NCBI RefSeq assembly: GCF_000003815.2
Contig: NC_049985.1
Span: forward strand, 2,736,970 to 2,800,969
Reading direction: 5' to 3'
Source: Branchiostoma floridae
Taxonomy: Eukaryota > Chordata > Leptocardii > Amphioxiformes > Branchiostomatidae
Length of the DNA stretch: 64,000 nt
Shown: one piece after another, positions 1 to 14,300 of the stretch
How positions within the stretch are numbered: position 1 is the stretch's first letter
Layout: each line of letters opens with the position of its first letter
The notes under the pieces: generated by a model
Seen by the model: only the letters and a program-made list of their open reading frames with translations
What the model was told of the DNA's origin: nothing
The model's database searches: none
Made by a program: the position numbers and the translations under genes

Positions 1-1130
1 TCGATGATGTATACTATGTATGTACCATCCTATTTCTACTGGGATTCCTTACACCCACTGCCCTAATTACCTCCATGAAAAAATGGAGGTATAGTTTTGA
101 GTGTGTCTGTGTGTGTGTTTGTGTGTGTGTTTGTGTGTGTGTCTGTGTGTCCGCATATTTGTGGTCATCATAACTTGAGAACCTCTTGATGGACTACGAT
201 GATATTTGGTATGTAGGTAGGGGTTGGGAAGACGAAGGTCAAGGTCAATTTTGGGCCCCCTGGTGTGTGGCCTTGGTACTGCAGCGCAACTTCCGGTTTT
301 GCTATCTCGGTGTTCTGAACATGCTATGGTCAAGATTTTTAAGTATTAAATAGCTCTTGTGCTCAGGAAAAAATTACGTAAGTTTGGGCCCCCTAGCGTC
401 TAGTTTGGGAATAGCAGGGGCGTTTTTGTCAAAAACTTCTGACGAGGATAACTCAAGAAGGGAACAACGGATTTTCATCATTTTTGGTATGTAGGTACCT
501 TAGACAATTTTGTACAAGATTAAATACTAATTATGCAAAATAGGAGTACATTTGCATAATTAATGAGGATATTATATCATGGCAGTTTTTTCAATGTATC
601 TCTTGTCCTGGATGTGATATGGTCTTGACATTTGGCTGGTAGATAGCTTGCAGTGTCATGACAAAGTGGGGCAGGTTTCAGCCCCCTAACATTTAATTGC
701 GGAACTGCAGGGGCGTTTTTGTCAAGACATTCTAAAGAGGATAACTGCAGAAAGGATTGATGGATTGGCATCATACTAGGCATGCGGGTACCTTAGGCAA
801 ATATGTTCATAATGATATACATTTTATGCAAATGAGGACTTAATTTGCATGATTAATGAGGAAATTGTGTAATTCCATTGTTTTCAATAACTGGACTTCA
901 ATAAATGTAACACATGTTAACTATGATAGGTGGAATATAAGCAGATACAAAATATGGTAATGAGGAACTTATTTGCATGATTTATGTAAAAATTGCAAAA
1001 ACGCTTTATGATTAATAATGGGAATTTTATAATTGTGACATGTGTACGTTAGTCAATGATGAACAATACCATGCATAAATTATGTTAATGTGCTAGTCAA
1101 TTGCATGAAATTTACGAAAGCTCTAAATTT
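1..1130. repeat. Dispersed AT-rich repeat with octamer-rich blocks
   Basis: Contains a (TG)n run (100-152) and repeated blocks AACTCAAGAA, TTTTTGGTATGTAGGTA, GGGCCCCCTA and TTTGCATAATTAATGAGG. The same order of blocks appears at 61740-62930. No coding signal. Confidence 0.75.
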
Positions 1131-1189
1131 TCATGGAGGTATGAGGTCGCCGAACTCTAGTTTTTTTAGGGCAGCAAGTGTAAGGAGCC

Positions 1190-1460
1190 CCGGTAGAAAT
1201 TGGATGGTACCCAGGCTAGTGTTGTATTGGCATAACTGAAAGGGTGCTTGGCCCTTTATATGACTTTTGTCACTCCATCCAGGTGTAAAATGGGTAATTG
1301 ACTTTGGTTGAGGAGGTAAAAGGCAGTGGAAGGAGTGGGATGGGCTGGCTGCCATCAAATACCATACTTTAGAAACAGTGGCATATCAGGGGATTCAAAC
1401 ACAGGACCTCTGGGGTCTGGGCCAAACACCCTAACTGTCATGCAAACCTGACGCCACATC
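1190..1460 (-). mobile_element. SINE-like repeat, family 2
   Basis: Contains CACAGGACCTCTGGGGTCTG and GGGCCAAACACC, whose reverse complement carries a B-box-like GTGTTTGAATCCCC. Related sequence recurs at 22040-22085 and 42930-43090 (both with AGGACCTCTGG and GGGCCAAA), so it is a dispersed family. Confidence 0.5.
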
Positions 1461-2266
1461 TAGTGTTTGAATGCACCATACTTCTTTTGGAAAGAAATAT
1501 GTTGAAAGTGTTAAAAAGGTAGTTGTGATGATGTTGTGACTATCCTGTATCAATTTTTATTGTGTTTTTCCTATACCTATCAATGGACAGGAAAGTTCTC
1601 TTTAGAACTTCTTTGAGAAGAAGTCATTTTTTCAAACATATGTCACATTGAGTTATGAAGTTAAAGATGTGTTTATTTTGTCTCCTGATCCCTAATTACA
1701 TCTCAAGGGCTTTTGTCTCATATATCCATAGTTTGTTTCTAATGCTAGTGGTTGATAAATAAATAGAGCAATCCTTTAAATAATTATTGTCAACATTACC
1801 AGACAAAATCAATATGATTTACGATCTGATGATTTTTGGTCAACAATTTCTGTTGGAAAGCTTTCACAATGATGTGACATGCTCCAAGTGGGACATGTCC
1901 CACTTTAGTACGGGTCAAAATCAAACTGCACAAACAAACGGAACCTGAACTAGTGACCACCTCTAGCCTGGTATCCAGCCGCATTATACAAAATGTAGCT
2001 CCCAAACCTCTTCTGTCCTCTCTGCAAATACGGAGAGGACAGAATAGACTCGGGAGCTATAATACAGTTGGATACTACTAGGTAAGACCACCTCTGCATA
2101 GGGGCTACCTGGGCTGCAGTGACTTTTTGTTGGTCCCATTATATGTAGCTACACAGATCATGTTTCCCATATGCATTGACCCAAAGATTAAGAAATCAAT
2201 GTACTATAGATATTCTGACAGTTATACATGATTGTACAATCATTTATGAAAGAAAATCATGCCTAC

Positions 2267-2318
2267 CTGACTCTGTTGACAACTGGAGAAGAACGTCCAC
2301 TGCACTTCCCATCAGAGC
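2267..2318 (-). CDS. CCDC138: CCDC138 exon 14
   Basis: 52 nt, phase 0 to phase 1: ALMGSAVDVLLQLSTES, matching the vertebrate NVIDSLLQMTVES segment directly after the exon 13 equivalent. Acceptor CCCCCTGCAG, donor GTAGGC. It is the last exon visible; the terminal exon(s) must lie left of base 1. Confidence 0.8.
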
Positions 2319-5300
2319 CTGCAGGGGGAGCAATTAGCAATGGATTAACAACTTTCTGCTGAAACACATTATGACTTCTTGTTGTCGTGACTTCTTTATC
2401 TACATGTATCATTATTTTACTAGTTTTAGCTTGTCACTAAAAAAAAGAGCTCTAGCATTCATCATTATGAAAATGGACAACCAGCATACTCAAAGCTAAA
2501 ATTGGAAGGGACCATTGTCACTTGTTGGTTTGTTTGACAAAAACTTTGGTAACTCATAGTCTTGTGTGAGATTCAAGATTCATTCAAACATTGTACTAGT
2601 CTAACTTGTATGTCTAATGCCACAGATTTCCATGATTCTCTAAAGATTAGGGTGTTGGGCTGAGCTGACCACAGTGCTGGGCCGAGTTGGTCTGATTGGC
2701 TATGAGCCGAGTTAGCAAAGGGCTGAGCCGCTGAAGCATCCGACATCTGAATACACTATAAATGCAAATGTAGGCCCCAACACTAGAGCCATAACTAAAT
2801 GTATACATTATCATGATGAATTGATGATTGATGACATTATTTGTCATGGGAGATTTTCTACAAGCTGACTTGATGAAAGATGAGATTTGCAGCGAAAATG
2901 TCAATCCTCACTTTCAAGCAAAATTACATGGAGACTTAGCATTGAATGGGTTTTAATGGTATTCCTACTGGTTAAATTATCAAGATTCTATCAATAATTA
3001 GTGACTGTGGCCATATTGCTATGACTCTTATGAGTGGATGGATAATTGCAACCTAACTGGGATTTGAGATATGCTTAGTAAAAAATATCTTGACCCATGG
3101 AATGAATGTCTAGTCTAGTGGTTTGTGATCCCTTCTCTGGAATGGATTCAAAAGTTTTGATCCTATCCAACTAGCAACACCATTAACACAAACACCAGCA
3201 CTTACTGTTCAGATGCTAGAACATTATATATTAAAAAGTACCAGGTAAAATGAAATCACTGTGAGTATAGTCCTTGATTCAGATGCTAAATCTGTCACAT
3301 AACGGTTTTATCTATCAAAACACAATATGGTGTCACTACAAATTTATAACAGTCTCTAGCAAAAAAAAATTATTGGCACATAAGCCAGTGATTGCCGTGA
3401 ATGCAGAAAGTTTTGTAAAAAGAAAAAAAAAATCCAAATTGCTGTTCTCCTGTAACAGAACACCCATCACTTGTGAGCTTAACTTGTCTGCTTTATGGAC
3501 ACACTGACATTTCCAGTCCTGCTGGCCCCCTAACCCAGGTTCAGCTGATTTACAACTCTTGATTGGAAAGAAATGGACATAGTTATGGAAACAATTTAGC
3601 AATGTGTCACAGCAGACCTGTGGGCTTAGGGTGGCTTTGTAATGGACAGCCTGACATTTCCCAGACGAAGGGGGTAATTCTGAGGTAGAATTACTGAAAC
3701 AGGCTTGACCACGGACTGTCATTAATTTTCGGCGTACCTAGAAGCCTTATTTGCGGGGAATGATAACCGTTATTGCATGTCAGATTTCCCACAGAGGAGC
3801 TGGTTCAATCATTCGTTATCTCGGACTTTATTGCATTTTTTTCATACCACAAGAATCAGATTTCCTGGGTAACATTTCATGAATGCTTAGTAATTATCAT
3901 ATTTGGGCCTGTTTTACAAAAAGAAGAAACCCATTTCGAATTGCAGACAAAGATGTGCAACAATCCCACATTTGTTTTCTCAGCCTTTATTGCATGTTTT
4001 TTCATACCACAGAAATTAGATTTTGTGGATGACATTTGATGGACCCTCAATAACTGTACATCAGACTGTAAAAAAAAGTATCAAATTACAAATAATGTGT
4101 GCAACAATACTACAAGGCACTGAATAAAGAAATTGTCGTGAACTTAGATTTACATGTACACTGTACATGTACATCTACACGATGTATTAAGGTATCTTGG
4201 TTGGCTAAATTGGCATTTTGACCTTCCACTGTTTTTTTATTAATGAATTAAGAAAGAATGGAGCCACAACGAATGTTGATAGATGGGCATTAAAGAATTC
4301 TAAATCTGATTTTTTGGGGGCACAATTGATGACGTCATCATTATTATTACCTCTGATATTATTTTTTTCTATGACAAAATACAGCACTTTGGTACATACC
4401 ACTGTAATGAAACTTCGTTTTTCGTTGCATAATGATAGAAGCTACAAACGTGGTGTTGCGCAAACTGATATCTACTAACGATCTGTAGTTATTAAGAATT
4501 AATTTTTTTAATTAGATGAAAACAAACATTTTCTAATTACTACAGATCATTAGTAGATATCAGTTTGCGCAACACTACGTTTGTAGCTTCCATCATTATG
4601 CAACGAAAAACGAAGTTTCATTACAGTGGTATGTACCAAAGTGCTGTATTTTGTCATAGAAAAAAAGAATATCAGAGGTAATAAAAATGATGACGTCATC
4701 AATTCGGCCCAAAAAAATCAGATTTAGAATTCTCTAATGCCCATCTATCAACATTCGTTGTGGCTCCATTCTTTCTTAATCTATTAATAAGAAAACAGTG
4801 TAAGGTCAAAATGCCAATTTAGCCAACCGAGAAACCTTAATAGAAAGCAGATTACAACTGATATTCAGCCAATAAAACTTTAATAAAATGTATCTTTCTA
4901 CAATTAAGTATTACTAGATAAATACAACTACATTTCACATTTGAACAATTTAATCTTACACTCAACACAAATTTATCATTCTACAGAAATTGGGCAGTAA
5001 CACAATGAAATAAAATTATAGTAATAAAATGGAAGAGTTATTTCTTGCTTAATCCATTAACTTTTTCTTTATGCTTTTTTGTTTTGATGAGTATTTCATC
5101 TACAAAGTCCTATGCATGGATAAAACACGTGAATCATTTATTCTAAAGGGATTGGGCAGTAATACAATGAAATAGAATTATATTTGTAGTAATAAAATGG
5201 AAGAGTTATTTTCTGCCTGTTCCATTAACTTCTCTTTTGTGCTTCTGTTTGCTGATGGAATATTTCATCTACAACTCCTATGCATAGATAAAAGACCTGA

Positions 5301-8300
5301 ATCATTTATTTAGTTTAAAAGTCCATTCCACAAAAAACTGTTCCATTAACTTTTTCTTTAAATTGTGCTTTTTTTGTACTGATATTAAAATGTATTTCAT
5401 CTATATAGTCCTATCATATAATGCATAGATAAAACACCCAAATCATTTATATACCTTAAAAGTCCATTCCACAAAGGTGCCTGTTCCATTTACTTTTTCT
5501 TTCGCGCCTTTTTGTACTGATGGTCAGGAGTATTTTATCTACATGTACAAAGTCCTATGCATAGATAAAACACCTGACTTTGACTTTATTCAGATCCACA
5601 TTTAGCATAAAGAGTGAATCATTTATTTACAAAGTCCATTCCACAAAGGTGAGAAAGACGGGATCATGTGGCTGAAGGCAGAGCTTTATTAATGGCGTGA
5701 CATTTCGCATCCCGGCGCCACCCGGGACGTACGGGGGAGGGCAGGATTAGAGAGGGGGGGAGATGGATCTCAGCGAGGAGATGGACCAATAAACAACATC
5801 GTTTTCATGTTTCAAAAATCAGCACCATCAATAAGTTCATTTTTTTAGTTTGCTGGAGTTGATTTTTGTGGTAATACATCACAAATGTTTGAGGTGAGAG
5901 ATGGATCTCAGCGCGGAGACAGACCAATAAACAACGTCATTTTTATGTTTCACATATCAGCACCATCAATAAGTTCATTTTAGTTGCTGGACTTGACTTT
6001 TGTGGTAGAAGGAGTTGTGTTTGCGGTAGGCACATGCAACACATCACAAATGTTTGGAGAGAGATGGATCTCACTGTGGAGATGGACCAATAAACGACAT
6101 CGTTTTCATGTTTCACATATCAGCACCATTAATAAGTTCATTTTAGTTTGCTGGACTTTGTGGTAGGGTGCACAGGAGGTGTTGAAAGTGTTTAAGTTTG
6201 TGGTGGGCACATGCAACATATCACAAATGTTTGGAGAGAGATGAAGAAGAAGATATCTTACCACGGAGATGGACCAATAAACGACATCCTTTTTATGTTT
6301 CACATATCAGCGTCATCAATAAGTGTGTTTGAAGGGTGAGTTTAAGGTTGAAGTCACACATCGCAAATGTTTCAGGTTTGATGAAGAAGTTAGAAATCTT
6401 ACCGTGGAGATGGACCAATAAAACACATCGTTTTCATGTTTCACAGATCAATAAGTTGATTTTAGTTTGCTGGAATTGACTTCGGTGGTAGAAGGAGGTA
6501 TCTACATGTCTTAAAATATACTGTAACCTTGCCAAAATTGCATAATAAAAGACAGAAAATAATCCTTTGTTGTATCCAAACAAACCTACTTGTATCTGGA
6601 GTAAAAAGGGCATGTTATTGTTAATCCATCAAATCACTCAAAGCTGTGGAGACTAGCAGTAATTTAATGATGGCAGTCCAATTTTCCGGCCGTTAACAGT
6701 TCTTCGGCCGGTGGCAGTTTCATGTACTCCTGTACAGCTCTCGTTTAGAAACCAGGCTGTAACAATTGCTTTATCATCAACAAACTGGACAGTAACACTG
6801 ACACCAGGGAGAGGGCTATAGCAAGTCATTTCCTTGGTTTTTGGACATTTCAAAGTAAAGAAGAAGAAAAAGTTGGTGGGAATTTTAAACTTCCTGGCAC
6901 TCTTGAGCAATTGCTGATGACACACATCCAGAAGATCACGTGTCCTTATCTCTTGCAAGTTTACGTTCTGAAATGATTGGTTATCAATATCAGTATTGAT
7001 CCTGAAGAAAGCATCGCTGGTCATTGAAAATTAGATCTGTGTGTGCTTTTGTGTCAGAAGATAGTTAAACTTTGTACTATAAAAGCTGAATCTGGCTGTA
7101 TCGTGTTCAGCTGGCATGGAGGTCACGCATTTGCAGAGAGTCACACCTTGAGCACTTAAAAGATCCCAGTACATTTGTGGAAAAGAGCAGGGGTCCTTCA
7201 TGATTTGAATGGATCAAAACATTCAGTCCAGTCTTGTACCTACTCTACAAAATTAGGACATTTGACCTAAACACTGCAGAACAAAGTGTTGCTGACCAAC
7301 ACAGGTGAACTTTCACGTTCATATGTATGAATAAGAGATGAACTGCCTGAGAATGTATTAGGGTTAATATGGTGACACATGTACTGTCATACAACAAGGG
7401 ATTTCTAAAGAAATCACCTAATCTCTATGATTTATCGACATGAACTCCTTACAAATTCCAAATTGATGAAGTTTGCATGCATGGCTTTGACCAGCATCAA
7501 ATATTTCGTTGATGAACTACTCGCCTGACTTGCTTTACGATGACACGAAAAGTCGATTTGTACCTGTGCCCGTTTATAGACTATAAAACACCAGCTCTTT
7601 AGTGAAACATTAGGCGGATTAACGGCTGCTTTAGTGGGTAAACAGTGTTGGAGTGATCCACGAGCCTCAGGTGTCAGCCTGCTGATCAATACTACATAAA
7701 ACTGTGGTACCACAGTCTACCAGAAATAAACAACTTCAAGTGCTTCTCATTGTCCGTCATTATGTTTATGGTTATACAAACTTAGTTAGTGGGTGTTGCA
7801 TACAGTTAGTCCTTCCTGTCAAACTGCTAAATCTTGTGTTTCAAAGAACTGCATAGAGCGGCTCTACAACATCTCACTTACTCACTCACTCTCCGGTATA
7901 ACATCCTTATCCTATTTATCATACTGAATATAAAAAGACAAACACTAAATTGGCATGATCTAACCGATCTGAAATTTTTTTGTGGACTAGCCAGTTGTGT
8001 GTTGTAGTCTGTAGCCCAAGCTCTTCCCTGGGTAATGAAACTGAGATGGGCACCTTCGTACATGTATACACAGTGTATGGCATGGGAAGGACTTTGACTA
8101 TCTTTTAGAGCTCTGGAGGTCTTGCAAACTAACATTCGCACACCTTATCCAACATGTAATACATCCAGGCCAGAGGGTTGTGAAGTTATAGTCCATAAGG
8201 TCTTTGCCAAACACAAGATTGTACGTACTAGGTTTGAAAACTTTAAATCCACCAAAATGAGCTCCTCTATGAAGTTTTATTTGCTGTAGGCGAGGCCGGA

Positions 8301-11300
8301 TAAGTATTATGCATAGTCTAACCCTTACATATGTCCATTTGATCATTTGACATGATATAACACACAGGCTGGAGGGGTTGTGGAGTCAAAAACCATATTA
8401 CGGCAGACAATAGATAGGTTGTGCTAGCCTTGATTAGCTTGGGTATGAGACATTCAGTGCTACAGGGGAGGATGTATATGATCATATGTAAGGCCACACC
8501 AATCTATTTTCTTGGTTCTTGGTTCCTTGGACATTTTTTGGGGGAAAGTTTATCTTGTGGTCAAGATGAAAACAGAAAGCAAGGACGAGGAAAACTTACA
8601 TCTTACTAGCATACTAACAGTACATGTCGAATATTCACTCTGTGAAACTATGTGCATCAAGATACAGCCTTGATCATGCTCTGTTTAAATTTAGCATAAA
8701 ATCCAACAACCAACAAATTGGTGTGGCCTCATACAAACATTCACAATTTTCATTTGGTCATATCAGCATCAGCATCATCAATTCAGGCATGTCGCATATG
8801 AGGTAAAATTATAATTCAAATTTTTTTCCACAAGAATCCTAATACAAACAAATAAAATTGTTGTGGGCCTTGTAATAGACACATTCACACTTCTTGTCCA
8901 TATCAGAAGCATCATCATCATTTCAGGCATGTCATATAGACATAGACCATACATGACAAAGGCCAGAGGCTGTGGACTTGGCTCTCGCAAGGTCATTGCC
9001 AAACAACAGATTCTAAATCCACCTTGATTAGGTACACGGAGCTTCAGTGCTGTAGGGGTTGCCAGATATGTACTGACATTCATAAAGTCTTATCCAGATA
9101 GTCATATGATGTTATACAGGGCTTGAAATACCACCTGCATATGCAGGTTAGTACAGGTAAAACTGGAGCTGTGCGGGTCTTTCTGATGTCTACCTGCACC
9201 TAACCTGCACTGGTCCATTATTGTACTGGGTATATACCTGAGGTACACGTAAGTGCAGGTTAAATTGGAACTGTTCAGGTATTTCTGATGGTCACCTGCA
9301 CCTAATCATGTAATAGACTACGTCAATATACTGGGTGTAAAAGAATACATTTGTAGAGTCTTTGATCATGCTGATCTTTTACCACCTGTGAGGTACCTAA
9401 CAAAACTTCTTAAATGGCATCTTAATAGATTTGATACATGCTTCACAAACCTACTGTGTGGTGCAGGATCCATTATGCCAAAAAGGTATTTCGATCCCTG
9501 CTATAGTTATATAACACATACATGTAGGCCAGAGGGTTGTGGACTTGGTTCTCTGAGACCATAACCTGGTCATTGCCAAAGAACAGATAAAGTGTGTGGG
9601 ACTAAATCCACCTTGATTACTCTCTGTGTGGGGCTGTCCACTGCTTTAGGGGGTACCAGATAAATATGACTGTACGGTATAAACTACACACTACCTGTAG
9701 ACTTGGTCCCCTGAGACCATAACCTGGTCATTGCCAAACAACAGATAAAGTGTGCGGGACTAAATCCACCTTGATTACTCTCTGTGTGAGGATGTCCACT
9801 GCTTTAGGGGGTGCCAGATAAATATTGTAACGTCCAGTCTATCAAAATCCCAACGTTCATTACACCTGACTGTAATGCAAAGATTGTACATTCCTCAAAG
9901 CAGTGGGCACCTTAAAATGGGGGCTAGGATGAGTCCTAGTATCAAGGTGGATTTAAACAGAACACATTTGGTTATTTGGCATCAAACTTATGGTTCAATC
10001 CTTTAAGTTAGCTTCATTTTTACGGCTGTCTATAATATAAAGATTGTACATCCCTTTCGGCAGTGGGCACCTTAAACATGTGGGCTAGGATGACCTAGAA
10101 TCAAGGTGGATTTAAACAGAACACATTCTGGCAACAAACTTATGGTTCAATACTTAAGGTGGTATCTTACTGCACTTGTGTCAATCTTGCGTCACTGTGG
10201 GGTTCATTCACGAGTCCTAATATCAACGTGGATTTAAACAGAACACATTTGGTTATTTGGCATCAAACCTAATATGGTTCAACGTTTTAAGTTAACTTTA
10301 TTACAGCTGTCTGTAAATGTGTAGATTGTATACATCCCTTACAGCAGTGTGCACCTTATAATGGGGGCTATGACGACCTAGAATCACCGTGGATTTAAAC
10401 AGAACACATTCTGGCAACAAACTTATGGTTCAAAGCTTAGCTTCATTACAGCTGTCTATAAAATCTAATGTAATGGAAGGATTTTGATAGACTGAACAGC
10501 ATGTACATGTCTACACCCTACAGCTGTGGCCATCTGTAGATGGTAGTTATATGATGTGGGTGGATCTAAACTACACACTAACTGTTGTTTGGCAATGAAC
10601 TTGGTCCGTTAAGATCACAGCCCTCTGGCCGATGTACAATGTATAATACCTGGTCATGCACATGTAATATAGATGCACAAGATTACAAAGTACAGATTTG
10701 AGAACTTAATCTACATTAAACAGCACCCAAGGGACAGTAACAGTTCCTATGGTGTTGTCTTACTACATTGTGTATAGGAATAATGTAAAACTCACTCACA
10801 TGATCCACAAATCAGTCACATTTTCATATGACGATTATGAGTACATAAGACGATTACTAAGTGACTATGAAATGCTCAACTTTATTTCTATGACATGCAC
10901 TACCGTAGTAAATTTGTTATGCCAGTTCATTCCAGTGACGTTGAAGAAGAGTGATGGATGTCACTCAAAATGTTGTAGAGATAATTGATTTGTCTTTAAA
11001 TATTAGATAAAAGTTATTTTGAAGATCCAAAAATCTATTTTGAATTACTATGCTAAGGCATTTCCTCCTAATATTGTTGATCTAATTCAAAGATTCAAAA
11101 TAGACAAAGCAAACTTGCACCACTTCTCAGACACACCCTGGGGATTTCTGATCAGATTTTAAGACACAATCATTTCTTTTTCCTCGGCTCTCAACACCAT
11201 CCCCACCATGCCTGTGGGACGTATCTCCTCCCTACGCCCAAAGACGTAGGAATTAGGAGCTTTAGTAGCTGTAAATTGACTTTTAGCTTTCTGGAGGGTT

Positions 11301-14300
11301 TTTCAGTTAACACATCCTTGCTCCAGTTGGCTGGTATTCCTCCTTCTTTCCTGGGAGGGTTGTTTTATTCCAAAAGTCATAAATCAAAGGATTTAATTCT
11401 ATCCTTTCTGCACAGGGCTCACCTCAAAACGATTGTAAATCAGGCTATTCCTACCCCTGGCTAGTACGTACTTATTACTGTACAACAACACTTGTAGGAG
11501 AATTTAATCCCTTTCTGTCTCCTTTCCACAAGGGAGACAGTATTGCATTTCAAAAAGTTATAGGTTAATCCTCAGAATTATTTCGCTGATGGAAGCCCAA
11601 AGATACAAGTGATTGTGCCCTTGGTATATTTAGAATTAGATCTGCTTACTAGCAATTCTATGTGTTAAGTTGGAAGGCTAAAAACTAGAATCATTTGTCT
11701 ATATTAAGAAATTAAATAAAGGGATTCGGTATTGCATTTCAAAAAGTTAAAGGTTAATCTTCGGAATCATTTCGCTGATGGAAGCCTACAGACATGTAAC
11801 TGTGCCCTTGGTATATCAAGAAATCATTTATTACTTAATAAGCAGTTTTATGTGGCAAGTTGGAAGGCTAAAAACTAGAATCATCTGTTTGTGTGATTTA
11901 AGAAACAACCAGGGCCTTGCTTGTAGAATGAAATATTTGAAATTAAGTCTATGACATAAGCATGACCTTGAAATAAATCTTTCACATAACAATGATTACA
12001 TTCTATACATACAAAAGGTATTTTGTCTGTTGAAAGATTTGAAAGTTTAGTACTGTTAAAATCTAAACTAGTATCTTAAGAGAGGTATGAAATGCTGCTC
12101 ATGAAAATAATAAATTTGCAAATTTTATATACATGTAGACATGACGTTTTGCTTTCAGCATTGAGCTTTAAAGAATACAGCAACTACAAGTTCAAATTCG
12201 CAATACCCAGATGATTGCAACTTGTACATGTATATGCTCCAGCAGTATACTCAACTTTCTTTTTAAACAAGTGCTTTTAAAAAAAGCTGGCGTTTCGTCT
12301 ACGTTTATGAGTGTGAACTGTCTTTTTCTTGAAGTAAAATCTGTTAGAAAAAGTCACTCAAGGGCTGTTGCGTCTATAAGAAAAATTGTTATTTTGGAAA
12401 GGAGTACTGTTTAATAGCTGGTCTTGGCTTACAACTTTATTTTAAATGTACAATAAGTTCATTATAAAATCTATCAATATACTCAGGTACTTATGTACAC
12501 TTGAAAAAGCACCATCAGCACTGTGACAAGATTCTATCTAAATTGACTACCAAATGTCAAACAAATATCCAAACCAATTAACAGCTACCTCATCTCTATT
12601 ATACTGGTTTCCGCATTTACAACATTTCTTCCTTGTTTTCCTGGATAATTTTGCCAATATTCATGAAAATTTCCATACTTTTGTGTCGAGCGGTGTGACT
12701 TTCCACATCCGTGTTGTCTGAAAACTTCTGAATGAAGTCGATACTGAACAATGAAGCATTTGCTACTGTAAGAAAGGATCGCTGTTTTTGATGGAGTTTC
12801 ATGCAAACAACATCAAGAGCCTCTGTATACATCATGAATAGTAGTTTAGTGGCGAGTGTTTTGTGAGAATCATCTTACCGCGCATAGGAGCCGCTGTACG
12901 GTATTTTCCATTACCATGAACAGAAAAATTCGAATGCCGGGTTTGGAATCTATGAAATCCTGTTCATAAGACAAAGGCCTTGCATACATGAAATGAATAC
13001 TAAAATAAAATAAAAAATGATACATAAAAATATAATATCAATAAATAAATAGAATATTTATATATTATCTTCAATATTTAAAAAGAAAAAATCCACTCTC
13101 GGTTTCGAACCAGGGACTTTCGGATCCGAAGGCGTATGACTTTACCGATTGAACTAAGTTGTTACTTGTATTGTATATGAGTGTAGTCGATACTGAACAT
13201 TTGCTACTGTAAGAAAGGATCGCTGTTTTTGATGGAGTTTCATGCAAACAACATCAAGAGCCTCTGTTTACATCATGAATAGTAGTTTAGTGGCGAGTGT
13301 TTTGCGAGAATCATCTTACCGCGCATAGGAGCCGCTGCACGGTATTTCCATTACCATGAACAGAAAAATTCGAATGCCGGGTTTGGAATCTATGAAGTCC
13401 TGTTCATAAGACAAAGGCCTTGCATATATAAAATGAATACTAGAATAAATAAAAAATGATATATACAAGTATAATATCAATAAATAAGTAGAATATTTAT
13501 ATATTATCTTCAATATTTAAAAAGAAAAAAATCCACTCTCGGTTTCGAACCAGGGACTTTCGGATCTGAAGGCCTATGACTTTACCGATTGAGCTAAGTT
13601 GTCACGTGTCTTATATCTGAGTGTACATTATGCTTTAACCTCACTACATAGTATTATTTATGTCGATTTTCGGTCGCTTTCTTGATAAAATCATTTTTTT
13701 TCTTGTGCAATCTTGTGGAATAGATGTTATATGGCCATTTTCCGGGATATTGAAGTCCGAAACCACAATGCAATGGTATTTCCGAACATACAGTTGTAGC
13801 AGTTGCATGTGGTCGTGTTGAACGAGGGTCTGCATGCTCTTTTACGTAAGGCGAAGGCAGCCAATTTTATTTCCCGTAATTCGTAGGGAAAACCATCTTA
13901 TCTACGTAATTCGTAGCGAGGCGACCAAATTTAGCGTAATTGCCTTCCTTGATTTAGCGTAATACGTAGGGGGTTCTTTTAAATTCAGCGTAAATCGTTG
14001 TCGGAACTCCCCATGCAGACCCTCTTGAACCAAACCAAGCACCAAGCTTCCATCATCGAAGCACCCACTGACTGAAGGTAAAACCCAATACATTGCGTTT
14101 CGTCGCCAGAGGGCGACGAAACGCAAAAACTCCATATTCAGACCACCCCAAGGATACTAGCCTTGACATCTTCAACTTTTAATACTTTCTTCACTTTGTA
14201 TCTTTCATGGGAAAGAAAATGTTCCTCAGAGGGCAGGGTTTAAGCCTGACTTCTTAGACATTGTGGATGCGCATGGTAAACAGAAAATTGGCTGCAGAAA

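Noticed and set aside
3336-3722. 128-codon minus-strand frame
   Set aside because: Low-complexity Phe/Leu and Cys-rich translation of AT-rich DNA with no splice sites or family resemblance.
4141-4180. ACATGTACACTGTACATGTACAT-type palindrome as a regulatory site
   Set aside because: TACATGTA-type motifs are scattered throughout the window and carry no positional signal.
13088-13165. Functional tRNA-Arg gene
   Set aside because: A and B boxes and the anticodon loop are recognisable, but the acceptor stem does not pair and the anticodon stem is poor; treated as a tRNA-derived repeat.
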